This document shows positions 38,387 to 50,370 of a DNA stretch of 64,000 nucleotides, piece after piece. The notes under the pieces were generated by a model. It searched no databases and had not been told where the DNA came from. It saw nothing but the letters and a program-made list of their open reading frames with translations. Location: assembly GCA_008933995.1 (NCBI GenBank), contig WARS01000050.1:6326574-6390573 (forward strand), written 5' to 3'. Source of the DNA: Datnioides undecimradiatus (Eukaryota; Chordata; Actinopteri; Lobotiformes; Datnioididae). Positions within the stretch are counted from its first letter, which is position 1. Every line of letters begins with the position of its first letter. The position numbers and the translations under genes were made by a program.

Positions 38387-41300
38387 TGATGGCATCCCTA
38401 GTTTAAACTGGCTTGGCAAAGAAAAATATATTGTAATTGTCTCATTTCACACCATTTCCTTTTCACTATAGACCTCTGAAATCTGAAATCTCTGCAGGTA
38501 GATCGATGCTATATTTCCCTTGATGTTTTCTCAGGTCACAATATAATGTATTTAGATGCAAACATATCTATTGACATTTGAAGGGTGAAAATCGAATGTC
38601 TCAATGTCTGTCAGACACAACTCTAGCATGTTGTACAGCAGCAGCACTACTCATCTGTGGGAAGAGTTCTTCGTTAAGACTTCCTGACTATCATCACGTT
38701 CTGCTCACTGTGAGATGCCTTTCAACAGGCAAAACTCCAGAGGAAACAACAAGACTTTTGTGATCTGCAGAATTATGCATGGGAACAGAAAGAGACACAA
38801 AACAGAGAGAAATGTCAGCGAACCTGGTTTTTGGATTATAGATGTATACAGCCCACGAGGGACAGGCTCTCAATTCATTAGGGCACTGTTAGTGTGTACT
38901 GTGCTGACTTGGAGGGGGTCTCTGCACATTCCCCACAAGTGTTGATGGGATCTGGATTTGTCATTGTCTCCAAGTGCAAGTGGAAGGCTTTTTGTGTATT
39001 TCCCTGCTTCGTTACGCCTGGCTTGTCTCAGCTGGCCTTCCCCAGCATCCCTCAAGATGAGATGTCCTGGCTGATCCACTACCAGAGTGGGATTGAACAC
39101 ACAGATCTATGGTTCTCCTCATGTTTGTGATATTTTAACCATTTACACATTTAATGAACATGAACAAATGAACATTCCAGTAGCGAGAACAAGGCTCAGA
39201 CTTTGAAACTGAATTTCTGCACACCTGCATACCGTCCCTCTAGCTGGTGTCACTGAATAATGCCCATCATAAGACATCATTTTCTCAGAGATTTTCTAAA
39301 AAATGAAAACCTAGGCAATCTGGGTATCTGCAGTGCAAACTAAACTGTCTGAATATCTAGGCATCCTGGCTTTAAGTTCCTGGTAAAGCTCAAGCTCAGC
39401 ACACATCAGATCCTGCATTTATACATTTTAATTCATTTGGAGTTGTGTTTTTAACGAGCTGATGATTATAAATCCTATATTCTTTTTGTCTTTAGCCCTT
39501 TAATATTCTCTTCCAACTCCTGTTGAAAATAAAACTCTTCAGCTGCTAAAGTGGCAAAACTGTGCTCACCCACTTGTCACTATCTTTCTGCTGTTTGGTG
39601 CTGGACAAGTAGCATAAAGTGGGTTTATTTGAGCTTTTTCGCTGCTCTGCCTGGAAATGATGCAGATGAGAGTGAACCCAAAAATGTAAAAAGAAAACAA
39701 TGAGCTAAAAGATGCCCTGGTCTGTCTAGAATTAAGGGATCTTGTGTAGATAATTCTCAGTGGCTTTTGCCATATGAGCAACCCCTTTTACATTAAATGT
39801 TGTCATGTGACACACTGCCAAAATATTGATGGGCAGCTTTAAGAAAAACAAGATTTCTTGAAGTTCCTAAAGCCCTTTTTATGGATGGACTTTTTTTGGA
39901 GTCTTACCACCAATACACTACTAACTCAACTGTCTTTTTACTGTCTCTCTGTCCAACATGAGGTTTGAATCAGCAGGCTGTCATACTGCAGGAACACAGC
40001 ATTCAAGACACATCCTCTCACTGTAACGATCTGGCAAACATGCCTGCATCCTCATCTTCCTCCACCGCCTCCTTGTTAGCCCTACCTCTTCCTTCCAGAC
40101 TACGATACAGAAACACCCCATGTTGCTATGATGGACGACAGTAACTGAAATAGAATGAATGGAGCCTGCTGTAAGGACTAAATGACAAATGTCTGTCTTA
40201 CTGAATAAACTATAGAATATAAAGGCAGCACTGTTTGACTCAAATATATCTTTTAAATCTTCAAAACTACCCAGATTTGGGTGATCCTCTAGAGATTAAC
40301 GTCGAGAAAGTTTAGCTGATTGCAGGAGTTCTGGGGCATTACTGAGCTTGTTGCTCAACTTGAGGAATGGGACGGGTGTTCCCGACAGGGTAAACAAACA
40401 TTGGAGTAGTAAAGAGGTTGCGGCGAATTGAAACAGGGTAATTCATGGAGGAATGATCTGTGTCTGGGAGCAAACAGACGGCCCCTGCATGTTTCTGTTG
40501 ACACTGGTTCAAATCCTCGGCCAGATCAAAGACGCCACATGGTTCCTACAAACTGAGTGCTCCTCAGACCAAGCTTATTTTCTCCTTTCCTTCTACCTTC
40601 AAATCTTTTCCTGTACTTTCACCTCTCCTTGCCTCTTTCCCACAAATACCACCCAATCCACTTTCCCCTATCCCGTTTACATCATGTCCTACTCCAATCT
40701 TTCTTTCTCTTCCAAATGGATCCATCGCCATTCCTCTTTCCTAACCCTTCCTGATGTTTCCCATATCCCTATCACACTTTCACCACATGTCAGGAAGACT
40801 TGGGTTTGTGTGGTTTCTGCCCAGCTTTGGGAGCAGTCCAGCTCAGGCTCCATTGGGCTGGTTCTCGGTTCGGCTTGCAGAGCAGACCGGGGCCCACAGT
40901 TAGGAAATGACCACTTCTCTGGTTCAAATTAGCAATAAGGCATCGCAACAGGGCCTTTTGCTGGCAGCTCACAGAGGAAAGAACAGAAAAAGCTGGGGAA
41001 GAGAGTACACAACCATCTGCAAACCACATGAAAGTGTGTGGTAATTGAATCTAAGCCCTCCCTAATTAAGCATTTTGTTGGTTGGCCAAAGAACATCTAC
41101 CCTGAATTGGTTGCACTTCTGTAGCGTTTGCTGTCTAAGCCATCCAAGACTTGCATGGTTAACATCAGGTAGAAGATGTTTCATTCCATTCAGCTTATTC
41201 TGCAATCTATCATCAGTGAAACATCCAGGTTTTAACGTAGGTCATGTAAATCTTTGACCTTCCTCAGTTTTTAATAAAACAGTTCACTTCTGTGTTGCTT

Positions 41301-41932
41301 TATGTATCTACAGCTGTGTTCCTACAGCCAGCAGCAGCTCTCTAATCTCTCAAAGCTTGTTCTCATACATGGAAAAGGGTGACAAGATTGCACCCATATG
41401 GGTGAATTAGTGTGAGCTGAATATTGTATTTGATCTACAGAAATATACTTTATATCATCACCGGCATGCATATGGCTGTTTTACAGTCTTGTAATAGGGC
41501 ACACTTACTGAAATGCCAGTTTTTATAAAGAAAATATTTACACACTTGTGTGCATGCTTTCTTATGTTACACACTTGAGTTTGATTGACAGACAAAACAG
41601 CTGTCAAACAACTGTGTGATGGAAAGGCACACAGTGAGGCTGTGGTCCAATTAGCCTTGTGTTTGTTTATTCGAATCTTGACCGTTCAGCATCTCCAATG
41701 TGCTCCTTGAAACGTTACCCCACTTGTATCCCTTTTAAATTGTGAGGCAAAGCGATTTCCCTTCCTGTCTTGTGAGCATGAAGCAAAATAATTCTTCTTC
41801 AACGGCTTCTTTAAGCACTCAGGAACGCTGCCAAACTGCATTGCCTCTCCTGTCTAACTCCAGGAAGCATTACATATATTGTAGGGATAAACAGAAACAA
41901 GAGAACTGTAGTTAAGACCACATTCACTTACA

Positions 41933-41962
41933 AACACACACACACACACACACTCACACACA
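41933..41962. repeat. Short (CA)n microsatellite
   Basis: About 9 CA units, then an interrupted CTCACACACAG. Confidence 0.9.
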
Positions 41963-43049
41963 GACAAGGTAAACTGCTCTCAGTAAAGCAATGCTCAGCG
42001 TTCACCTCAAGTGAGCTGGAATGAGCACAAAGTCGCTTTTTCATTTTATCGTTTCACTACTTTGCTGCTGATTACAGGAAATGATTAGGACAAAAGCCTT
42101 GAAGGACTGGTTGTATTGTACACTGCATAATGCCTCTGAGCGCTGCATTATGAAACACATGTTGCTCAATGGGCTCAAAGTCTGTACAGAAAGGATTAAG
42201 TCTCAAAGCCAAGGCCATTTAAACATAATGTCTGAGAGAACCAGCACCCTGCATCAAATAATCGTGGGATTCTGTAATGGCTTCAGTAAAATGTGTGCAT
42301 TACGTTGAAAACCATGATAAATATATATTAGTAAACAAATAGATAGTATAAGCCATTGGATCAAAAAAAATTTGTGAATTTTAGATGAATAATACAGTGT
42401 GACAAAAAAGAAAAATTGAAAAGAAACAGCCTGGGGTGGTCCACTGTAGGGGATAAGTCCTCCTAAATCCATCTCTTTGAGGAACACTGTGAGCCAAGCT
42501 AAAACTTTGGTGTTTATCTGGGCAGAAACTGGCAACTGAATCAGTTTGTTTAAGGCTGAAAGAAAGAGGGCTCACACATGTCTGTGGCCATGTGGTGGGC
42601 ACCTGTAGTCACCTGCTAAAAGACCGCAGAGTGATTTATACACGATAAGACCTCAGAAACATGGGCAGTCTTACGTGTTTTCATTTTATATCATCGTCAG
42701 CAAAGTTTACATTATTATGTCATTGCAGATGCTAAAATGACAAGACTCTGTTGTGATATAACTTTTGCATTTGTTTCATAAGAGCACATTGTTTTATGAA
42801 AGGACATCTTGGATAAGGCTCTAGTGACTTTACCTCAGCACTATTCAAAATGTATCATTAGTATTTTTGTTATTTACAATCACATGATTATATATGAAAT
42901 GTGTTTTTCATGGACTTTAAAGTTCTCCTAAGCTTTACAGAATATTTTAACATCTTCCAATATTTTGTTTTGGTTTAACACCAAGTTGGCCTCCAAACCT
43001 TTCTATTGTTGATCACTAAATATTCAGTTAAGGCTGTGATACTTGCCCA

Positions 43050-43160
43050 CATAGTGGAGCATTCTCCAGCTAAAGAGCCAGGGCTTTCTCTCAGGAGCAG
43101 GTGGAGACCAAAACAGAACTAAAACTAAAAGAAGAATGAATATTGGACTTCCATAGATGA
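43050..43160 (+). repeat. Interspersed repeat fragment, copy 1 of 2
   Basis: Starts CATAGTGGAGCATTCTCCAG and runs through AAAGAGCC, GGTGGAGACCAAAACAGAAC and ATGAATATTGGACTT. The same ordered words occur at 60700-60812 in the same orientation, so the two are diverged copies of one family, which I recall from other fish genomes. Non-coding. Confidence 0.65.
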
Positions 43161-46100
43161 GAAGAATAAGAGGAGGAATGCTAATTTTGTTTGCAAATAT
43201 ATTAAATTGTTTACCTCGTCAACTTTTTAGGTTGATGTCGCTGTTTAAAAAGATCATAATCAGTCTGTGTCTGCAGCTACTTCTGTTACTTAATACTTGG
43301 GGAATTTATATGCTGTTCTTCATGTTAGATGACTATCGATACCATCAACTGATACCATCATATTGCGGGTAGACTTGCACAGATCTTGTTATCCAAGAGG
43401 GCAAATAAGTGTGTTTCTCAAAATGTCCCATGTACTATTCCTTTACCTGCTGCGACTTTAACTATGAAATAACTGGTGAAACAAAACTTATGGATAGATG
43501 GTAGATATTAGGTTGCTGTCTGCTACTGAAGATTGGGAGAAAAAAACACTGCTGTGTGTGAGCATACACTACAATACATGTGTCACTTAGTAAGCATCCA
43601 TTTCCTATTCCAGAAAATCTGGCTCTGTGTAATAGAATGCTTTTTATTATCCTGCTCCGAGGGAACCATAACACCACAATAACCCCAGTCTCTTTTCTCT
43701 TTTTACGAACACCTACGCACACGTCTAAATCAAGCTCAGACTGAACAATAACAAAGTCTGGAGCTTTTCAAATGGTCTCAGAAGAGCTGTTTCCAATCCC
43801 TTACTCAATATTGACCCATCAGAGAGAGATATATCCATCCTGCATCTGAAGTGAAATAATAAAAATAAACAGTTGGCTTGGGAAGTATGTCTGTAAAGAG
43901 ATGAAAAGAGGGATAATGTGAGTTTTATACTGGGGAGTTGACCCCTGTTAAGAGTTGGCCCAACATCCTGCTTTTGGAAGCCCCAAACAGAATTTGTGCC
44001 AGACGATGAAGTGAGGGGCAATGAATGAGGTAGCAGAGTCAAAGACCAAAGGTAAATATGCCTGCCCACATGTACTGTACACACACGCTCATTTGTACAG
44101 TTATCTAAACCAACAAAACATCAAACAATCCTCATCTGGCTTGACCTTTTATTTCTAAATCTCATATTGGTCCCGTGGAGACACAGGGAACCTCTTGCCT
44201 CCTTATTTTCAGTGATAAACCAGCAAAAACTTAACTGTCGGCGGCAGAATAAGATAAGAATAAGTGTCACATCCCATTAACTAGGAGCAGCGCTGTCGCT
44301 GAATGAGCACTGAGGCTCTCATTACTGTTTGTTCCTGAGTTTCTTTAAAAGAGTGCGTTTCCTTAATGCACAAAGAGCCGCGTCCCAACAAGCTCCAGCA
44401 CACTATTGGAAAAATATAGATTTGACTCCAGGAAGCATTGCTCAATACGTGTTTTGTCCGCGGTTACTTTGCCTTGTTCAGGCCTCACTGGCTAAAAGCA
44501 ATGTCTGACGTTGAAGAACAAGGCTGCTTTACCGCATGAGTTTTAGTTTGAGTTTGTGTAGTGTACACCAGTGAAAAAAGGATGGAAAGAAGCTGGGGCA
44601 ACTGGAACAAAGTCAGAAAGAATGGGGAATGTTAAAAGGGGAAAAAGTGGCAATGCAATGATGAAAGCTACTTCCTCCTGCTTCTGTCCTCCTGTGATAA
44701 GTTCCCTGTGATAGCTGAAGAGGGCATGTTGTCGAGCCCCTCTGAGCTCAGAGACCCTGCTAAGACCGAGCCGCTGCTGACAGAGTCAATGGGAGGCGGA
44801 GGAAAAATAACAAGGGGCGTCTGCCAAGCCTCCCAACTGCATGCTCTCCCTGTCTCCCTTTCTCTATCCCCCTGTTGCTGCCAGCCCAGTGGAAAAACCC
44901 CCTCCAGTCCAGACACAGTTATGAGAGAACGAAAGGGCAAGTGGGAGACGAATAAACATGGATCATGGGAGACAGACAAATGAATTAGAGAGTGACAGAG
45001 AGAGAAAAATAAATATGTTAAGTTGCCAATATTTGAATACACATAGAACAGAATTAGAATAATAGGAAACTCTCTTTTTTTTGGTTTTCCACCAGCATCT
45101 GTTCTCTGCTGTGTTTTTTCAGGGTTCATAAAGAGCCATGAGAGCCAAAACAATGTCCTTCAATATATGGACCTGATTAATAATGTGCCGCTCCATCCAC
45201 TCTGGAGGGTTGCATGTTTGTGCATATTCACTGCCGTATAGCCGACTGACTTCCACACATATCAGCTGTGTTTCCAGGGCCAAGATGACTACTGATGATG
45301 CACAAACAATCTTACAGTATAAGCACACACGAGTAAAGAGGAAGTAGAAGCGAGACGAGGTGCAAATCTTCATTCATTTGCATGCAAAAGATATATTTGC
45401 GTCTTTTACTGTCTTCTTCTTCTCCCCCTTTTTAGCCGAAAAACAAATCCAACCTATTAATCTTGAACGTTATGGTCCAGGCTCTGATTAAGTCCAGAGC
45501 CTGTATTCTGTTTCCACCGCCCTTCACTGCAATTCTTCATTCAGTATATCTGCGGCATCAGTTAGCATGCCTCATATTACGTGCTAAAGAGTGTGTATAT
45601 GTACATTATGTGTGTGGCTGTAATTACAGATATGGTCATCTGGCTAAGAAGAGTGCATTAAGAAAACGCACTCTTTGTTGGTGAAGCCGTTAAAGGAGGG
45701 GCCTGTTCTTTTCACTCTGTTCTTCTTATGATAAAGCACCAGTAATACAAAAGGCACGAATGGGGGAATTGTGTATGTTTGTGTGTGTGTGCATGTGTGA
45801 GTGTGTTTTGATGGTGTTCCTGGGAAGTAAAGGAATAAGTGGGCGTTTTCTTTTCCTTGAGAATGAGTGGCATTCTCCTTCATTTCCTGCTGAGTGTAAC
45901 AGAAGCACGTGTGCACTCTGATGCATACAGAGACACACATCCAAAAGCACATAGAAACATGCTCTACAGGACTAGGAAGTACAAAGACACATATATCACA
46001 CACATGCAAGTGACACATGGAAGTTTTGATAACATTCTGAAAGTGATGTGATGTGTGACAACAGGAAGAAGCTGCATCTCAGTCAAGATGATCAAAAAGT

Positions 46101-46198
46101 ACAAGTTGTGAGATAATATACAGCCACAGGTTTTCTCTTAACTTCAAGTTGCCATGTGTTTGCGTCTGTGCTTGTGTGACAGTTAACTGTCTGGTATT

Positions 46199-46216
46199 CT
46201 GCCCCCTTGTGGCAAC
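46199..46216 (-). promoter_or_regulatory. Strong CTCF-like site
   Basis: Minus strand TTGCCACAAGGGGGCAGA matches the vertebrate CTCF core (CCACNAGGGGGCA) throughout. It lies about 2.6 kb downstream of the candidate col8a2 first exon and could anchor promoter contacts. Motif match only. Confidence 0.5.
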
Positions 46217-46683
46217 AAAGTGTCGACTGATTTACGAGCCAAAGAAGGGTGAGAAACAGAGAAAGCGCAGATAGCTCCTAAACCTTCAATAAGAATACTT
46301 TCACTTGTCTTTCCCTCAAACAGGGTACGTATGCAGGATGCAGATGCCTGACTGAGAAGGAAGACAGTGATAATAGCTTACATCTGAGCTCCCTCCTTTT
46401 CACTGTGTCTATCTGCTGGGCTGCTCTAAAGAGGTTAAAATCTCACCCCAGATGTCCTGCTTCTACAGAGAGACACTTTGTTCTTTTACCTTGACACCAG
46501 AACAACAATTATCCTCAAAGATTTGTTAAAAAGGAAAGAGCTGACATTGAGTTTACAGTCATAAAAGTCCCAACTTCAACACGTTCTGGCCTATAAAGTA
46601 ACTGCAGTGAGGCATGAGAGTCTCTGCGCTATATGAGCAGGCGGTTTGGCAACGCATAGCACGAGTGTGTTCATCTGTTTGAA

Positions 46684-46684
<1 letters not shown>

Positions 46685-46718
<34 letters not shown>
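46685..46718. repeat. (TG)n microsatellite
   Basis: About 17 uninterrupted TG units. Confidence 0.95.
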
Positions 46719-46719
<1 letters not shown>

Positions 46720-47412
46720 AGTGTTAAATCCATGTAGGTGTTTGTATTGCACAGGGCATAAAGTGTGCTGTGTGTGTTACAGTGCATTCAGCGTGACTTT
46801 TGTTTGTGTATGGTTGGTCACGCTTCGGCACTTTGTATCAAAAGTCTGATTGGGCAGCTGGTTGCAGGCTGTTAGTTGTGGTTAAACAATGCACCGCACA
46901 CACAAACCCACTTAAAATCCTTGTAACCACCAGTGACAGAGTGAGTGACCGATTGCCACCCACTGGAGAACAGAGAATCCCAGTCAGTGGCATGAGGTTG
47001 CCATGGTTACAGAACACTGTTGCCATCATGCATGTGCCAAGCATGGCACTGCATGCCAAGAGAAAGGCCAGTGATGCGGGCAAAAGCAGAGAGGAGCATA
47101 AATCTCCTGACCTATAGATGCTTTAATAGAAACCAAGAGAGGGTGGGAAGACTGACTGGAAACCAGTAAATCTATAAGAGAGGCCCTGATCTTTATGGGC
47201 AAATACTACTTTGAACAGTAAAGCAGACGCTGCTGTGCACCAGCAGCTTTGCAGGCCCAAGAACTCCTGTTATACCTCAGTGCCGGGGGGGGGAGTTCAC
47301 ACTTTACTGCGTATCCATTCACCCACTCCCCTCGCAGATTGTGTAACACACTTTGATACTCATACAGATTCAGCCACCTAGGAGCATGCATGTGTGGCTG
47401 CACGTGCACCAA

Positions 47413-47426
47413 CACGCGCACGCACG

Positions 47427-47471
<45 letters not shown>
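47413..47471. repeat. (CG/CA)n compound microsatellite
   Basis: A CGCACGCACGCA-type start grades into about 20 pure CA units, so alternating purine-pyrimidine for nearly 60 bases. Confidence 0.95.
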
Positions 47472-47473
<2 letters not shown>

Positions 47474-47631
47474 ACATATCCAGTTGACTTTTCTTGCCGT
47501 AAGCCAATGAAGTAGAGGGATGCTGCCAAATGTTTTTGGATTTCAGAGCTCCAGTCCACTGTCTTTTCCAGACTCTCTCCCCCTTCTCTTAGTCTCACCT
47601 CTCTCTTTCTCCCTTTCTCTTACGCTCACCC

Positions 47632-47649
47632 CTCTCTCTCTCTCTCTCT
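47632..47649. repeat. (CT)n microsatellite
   Basis: About 9 CT units, within a wider pyrimidine-rich stretch (47560-47690). Confidence 0.9.
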
Positions 47650-48848
47650 GTCTTCCCCTCTGTGTCTCCCTCCTTCTTTTCCTAAGAAAGCCTGCTGCTG
47701 TTGCTGCACTGAAACACATGTGAAAGTATCTCCTCAGCAAAGCATGCACATTGGAATCCTCTGATTTCTGCACATTTTCTAAACTTCAGTAATAGGTCCC
47801 TTTTGGTCTTTTCTTTTCTCATTTTTGCTCATCTTTATCTCTCTGCCTCTCTGTTAGTTTGTCTTGTGGGATACCTGAGGACTCAGAGTCACGGCTATTT
47901 CTCCCCTTTCTCTTTCTGCGATGGAGGGATGTCGTTACAATGGAATGCAGCATCGCCTGCCAGAGGCGTCACAGTGGATGGACAGAGTGAAGCAACAGGG
48001 GGATGAAGAGAGGAGAAGAGAGCAGAAAAGGGAAAAATGATAGGACCATGTGTCCATTCGCAGTATTACTTCACCATGGTACATTCCACTCACAATATGA
48101 ACTAAAATACACTCTCAGATTAACAAATCTATCCAAAATGATCAAACAAGTTGCAGACCATGCTGACGGAAAGTGGGATGTGAGTAGAATGGACATTCGG
48201 CGATACAAACATGAGATCTCTCCGCATGGAGGATGGTAATCAGAATACATGTTATTGAGCCAAACCCACTGTACATATCCCACTACCACACTGCCCCACC
48301 CCTACACACACTCCAAATACACACCACGCCCACTTCAACATCATCAGCTAAAGTTCCAGATGGTTGCACAGCGTTTTAGTCATGCACCTGAAAATTCACG
48401 TACACACTGCAGAATCAATAATCAACACCGTGTCATCAGGGTGAAAACATACAGAAAGTTCTTATAATGACCACAGAGAAAGTCAGGATCCTCAGGGTAG
48501 ATCAATAAAGGTTTTGGACCCTACACTATTAATGCTGTTATATTGTCCTTGCTGTATATATGTATACCTGAGCTGGAGCTTGGTGATCACACTGTACTGG
48601 CTCTTTTTAATCTGCAAGCCATTACTCTGTGCACTAGCTTAGGACTGAGAAGAATTATGCAGGTCCCATGACTAAGATATTGCAACGTCTGTTTTTTATT
48701 TTTATTTTTTCTCCTTTCCTGTTCTCTCCTCCTGTTTCTTTTGGCCTCGGCCACTGCAGCCACATGTGATAAAAGTGAAAACTCAAGAGTTGTCAGGACA
48801 CGAGGATGCTAACAGAGCCAGAGAAACGTGAGGGCAGGTAGAGCTTAC

Positions 48849-49518
48849 CTTTCTCTCCTTAGAGCGTTGAGGGGCAGGGGAGTGGGGGTGCACCGGGTCA
48901 GGGCAGCAGTAGGTGTGAGCGTCAGGTGGATCTCTCTTCTACCTCCCTCCTTGCCTCAGCCACGCGTGTCTCCCATGGGATGCGTTGGCATCAGATATTC
49001 AATGAACATGCAGCCAAAAAAGAGGAGTGTTGTCCTCCCGGGCAAAAAGCTGGCACCCTGAATTGGTCCAGTGCTGCTCACAAGCGCAGGAAAAAACAAA
49101 ACCAAAGTTAAAAAAACTAGATAGTTTCAACTACAAGTGGAGCAAATTGTCTGTTTAACTTTTACTTTTCTGCCTCCAGCGAAAAACAAAAAAGTCCATC
49201 CATGTGCTTTAGGGCAGAGACGGCAAAAGTGAGAGAGAAGATGAAAGAGCGAGTGAGAGAAGAGTGAAAAATGCTCTCTGTGCTGTCTTCAAGCTGTCCA
49301 GACGCAGGTCTGAGGAGCACCTTCCCAATCTGTGCGCTCTCGCTCTCCAGGGTGGAAAGTAGGAGGGAAGGAGCAAGGGAGCAGGACAGAGAGGGAGAGA
49401 GAGTGAGAAACAGTGGAGTGAGACTCAGTCAGTCAGTCAGTCACTCAAGTCAGTCAGGCATTCAGGCAGGCAGCAAAGCAGTGTATATGGAGCTAAAGGC
49501 TGTGGGTCCAAGCAGGCT
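48849..49518 (-). other. Candidate non-coding first exon of col8a2
   Basis: Minus-strand stretch starting about 24 bases below a TATA box at an initiator-like CTCAGCC (A at 49518) and ending in a strong donor, GAGAAAG|GTAAGCTC (intron begins 48848). No long ORF of coding quality lies inside. Orientation matches col8a2, and no other minus-strand gene is seen between here and its first coding exon, so I infer that this exon splices to 15196. It may be subdivided; at 670 bases it is long for a 5'UTR exon. It could instead be the start of an unrelated non-coding RNA. Confidence 0.4.
49425..49480. repeat. (CAGT)n and CAGG-rich simple repeat in the candidate first exon
   Basis: Four CAGT units at about 49426-49441, followed by degenerate CAGT/CAGG copies. 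This lies inside the candidate col8a2 5'UTR exon. Confidence 0.7.
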
Positions 49519-49536
49519 GAGCTCCCACTCCCAAGA

Positions 49537-49544
49537 CTTATAAC
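49537..49544 (-). promoter_or_regulatory. TATA box, candidate col8a2 promoter
   Basis: Minus strand reads CCTGGTTATAAGTCTTGG. An initiator-like CTCAGCC lies 24 bases downstream, and a strong splice donor lies about 670 bases further on. A pyrimidine-rich (minus) tract lies just upstream at 49685-49800. TATA-type promoters suit tissue-restricted matrix genes. The link to col8a2 is inference from orientation and the need for an upstream exon. Confidence 0.45.
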
Positions 49545-49684
49545 CAGGGGCTGTGCACCTCGCTGCTCCAATCTCCCTGGCTCACTCGGCGATCCCTCTC
49601 CCACTGGCTTATTTTGGGAAAGACAGACAGGATTGTTCATTGGGTTAAACCCCTTCATACAAAAAGCAAGTGTCTGTGGCTGGC

Positions 49685-49800
49685 TGCTCTGAGGAAGGAG
49701 GGGAGTGAGCAGGATGGGGTGGGGTAGCAACTGCGCAGAGAGGGGTGGGGTAGGATGAAGAGGAGGGAAGGGGATTGAAAAAGAAACGAGAAGAAGGGGA
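49685..49800 (+). other. Purine-rich tract upstream of the candidate promoter
   Basis: The plus strand is overwhelmingly A/G, with GGGGTGGGGTAG repeated (near 49715 and 49745). On the minus strand this pyrimidine tract also ends in a good acceptor-like CTGCGCAG at about 49729. Confidence 0.6.
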
Positions 49801-49999
49801 ATTCAGAGGCATCTCTTGCTCTAGTTCTGCCCCCCCCTCCTCCTCTCCTGCCCAAACTTACCTTCCAAGAAATCTCTCTGCCCTTTATCCCTTTCAATAC
49901 TCAAAGCACAAATCAAATCACAGAATCAAGCTCAACCTGTAGATTTTGGCATGAAACAGCCCCGAGATTTTAATTCTAAAGTCTCTCTCTGTACAGGCC

Positions 50000-50370
50000 C
50001 TGCAGCTCCAATGGCCAATTAATAATCTCCATGCATGACATAACACTGGATAAGTGTAATGCATAAAGGAGCATTGTGTTGTTGCCTAAAACCTGCAGCC
50101 GTTTGTGTATAATCGTTACATGATAGCACTCTCTTGGGGTTAATCACCAAAGCACGGCAGTAAATGACATCAGTTCACATTTCGTTACCACAGCCACGGC
50201 TATTCATTGCTACAAGATGTATTACAAGTATCACATAGACCTTACATTTAAAACGGGCCAAGCATTAGCTGGGAGAATGCATAAATTCTCATCAGCTTGG
50301 GTCCTTGGAATTCATTCTGCTCTGGATGTTAGCGAACATTCTGGATGAGCTACAGTCGCTCCTTATCACC
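50000..50370. promoter_or_regulatory. Possible conserved non-coding element upstream of the candidate promoter
   Basis: Repeat-free and dense in core sites: GGCCAATTAATAATC, ATGCATGACATAAC, GTAATGCATAAA, GTTAATCACC and AAATGACATCAG. It lies about 0.5-0.9 kb upstream of the candidate start. Conservation is guessed from texture only. Confidence 0.25.

Larger units (their letters stand above)
15197..48848 (-). other. col8a2: Probable giant col8a2 5'UTR intron (33.7 kb)
   Basis: Bounded by the acceptor at 15196/15197 and the candidate donor at 48848/48849. I looked for coding exons on both strands and found none that I recognise; the open stretches present are short, unspliced and often fall on microsatellites. 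Contents worth noting are listed separately: tandem duplications, a degenerate minisatellite, a MITE, an old fish repeat, hairpins, CTCF-like sites and AT-rich possible enhancers. The remaining sequence is unique-looking non-coding DNA. The upper boundary depends on the inferred first exon. Confidence 0.4.

Noticed and set aside
40506-40516. tRNA-like B box GGTTCAAATCC
   Set aside because: No matching A box at the right distance and no cloverleaf arms or SINE body; probably chance.
40453-40932. 159-residue open frame on the plus strand
   Set aside because: Low-complexity Ser/Phe/Leu-rich C/T-tract translation with no domain, no good splice context and no paired exons.
44668-45153. 161-residue open frame on the minus strand
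   Set aside because: Composition follows the purine/pyrimidine skew of the DNA and no motif is recognisable; it is inside the probable intron.
47206-47598. Open frames with Cys-Val or His-Thr runs over microsatellites (also near 7500, 26300, 53900)
   Set aside because: CVCVCV and HTHTHT strings are translations of (TG)n and (CA)n.
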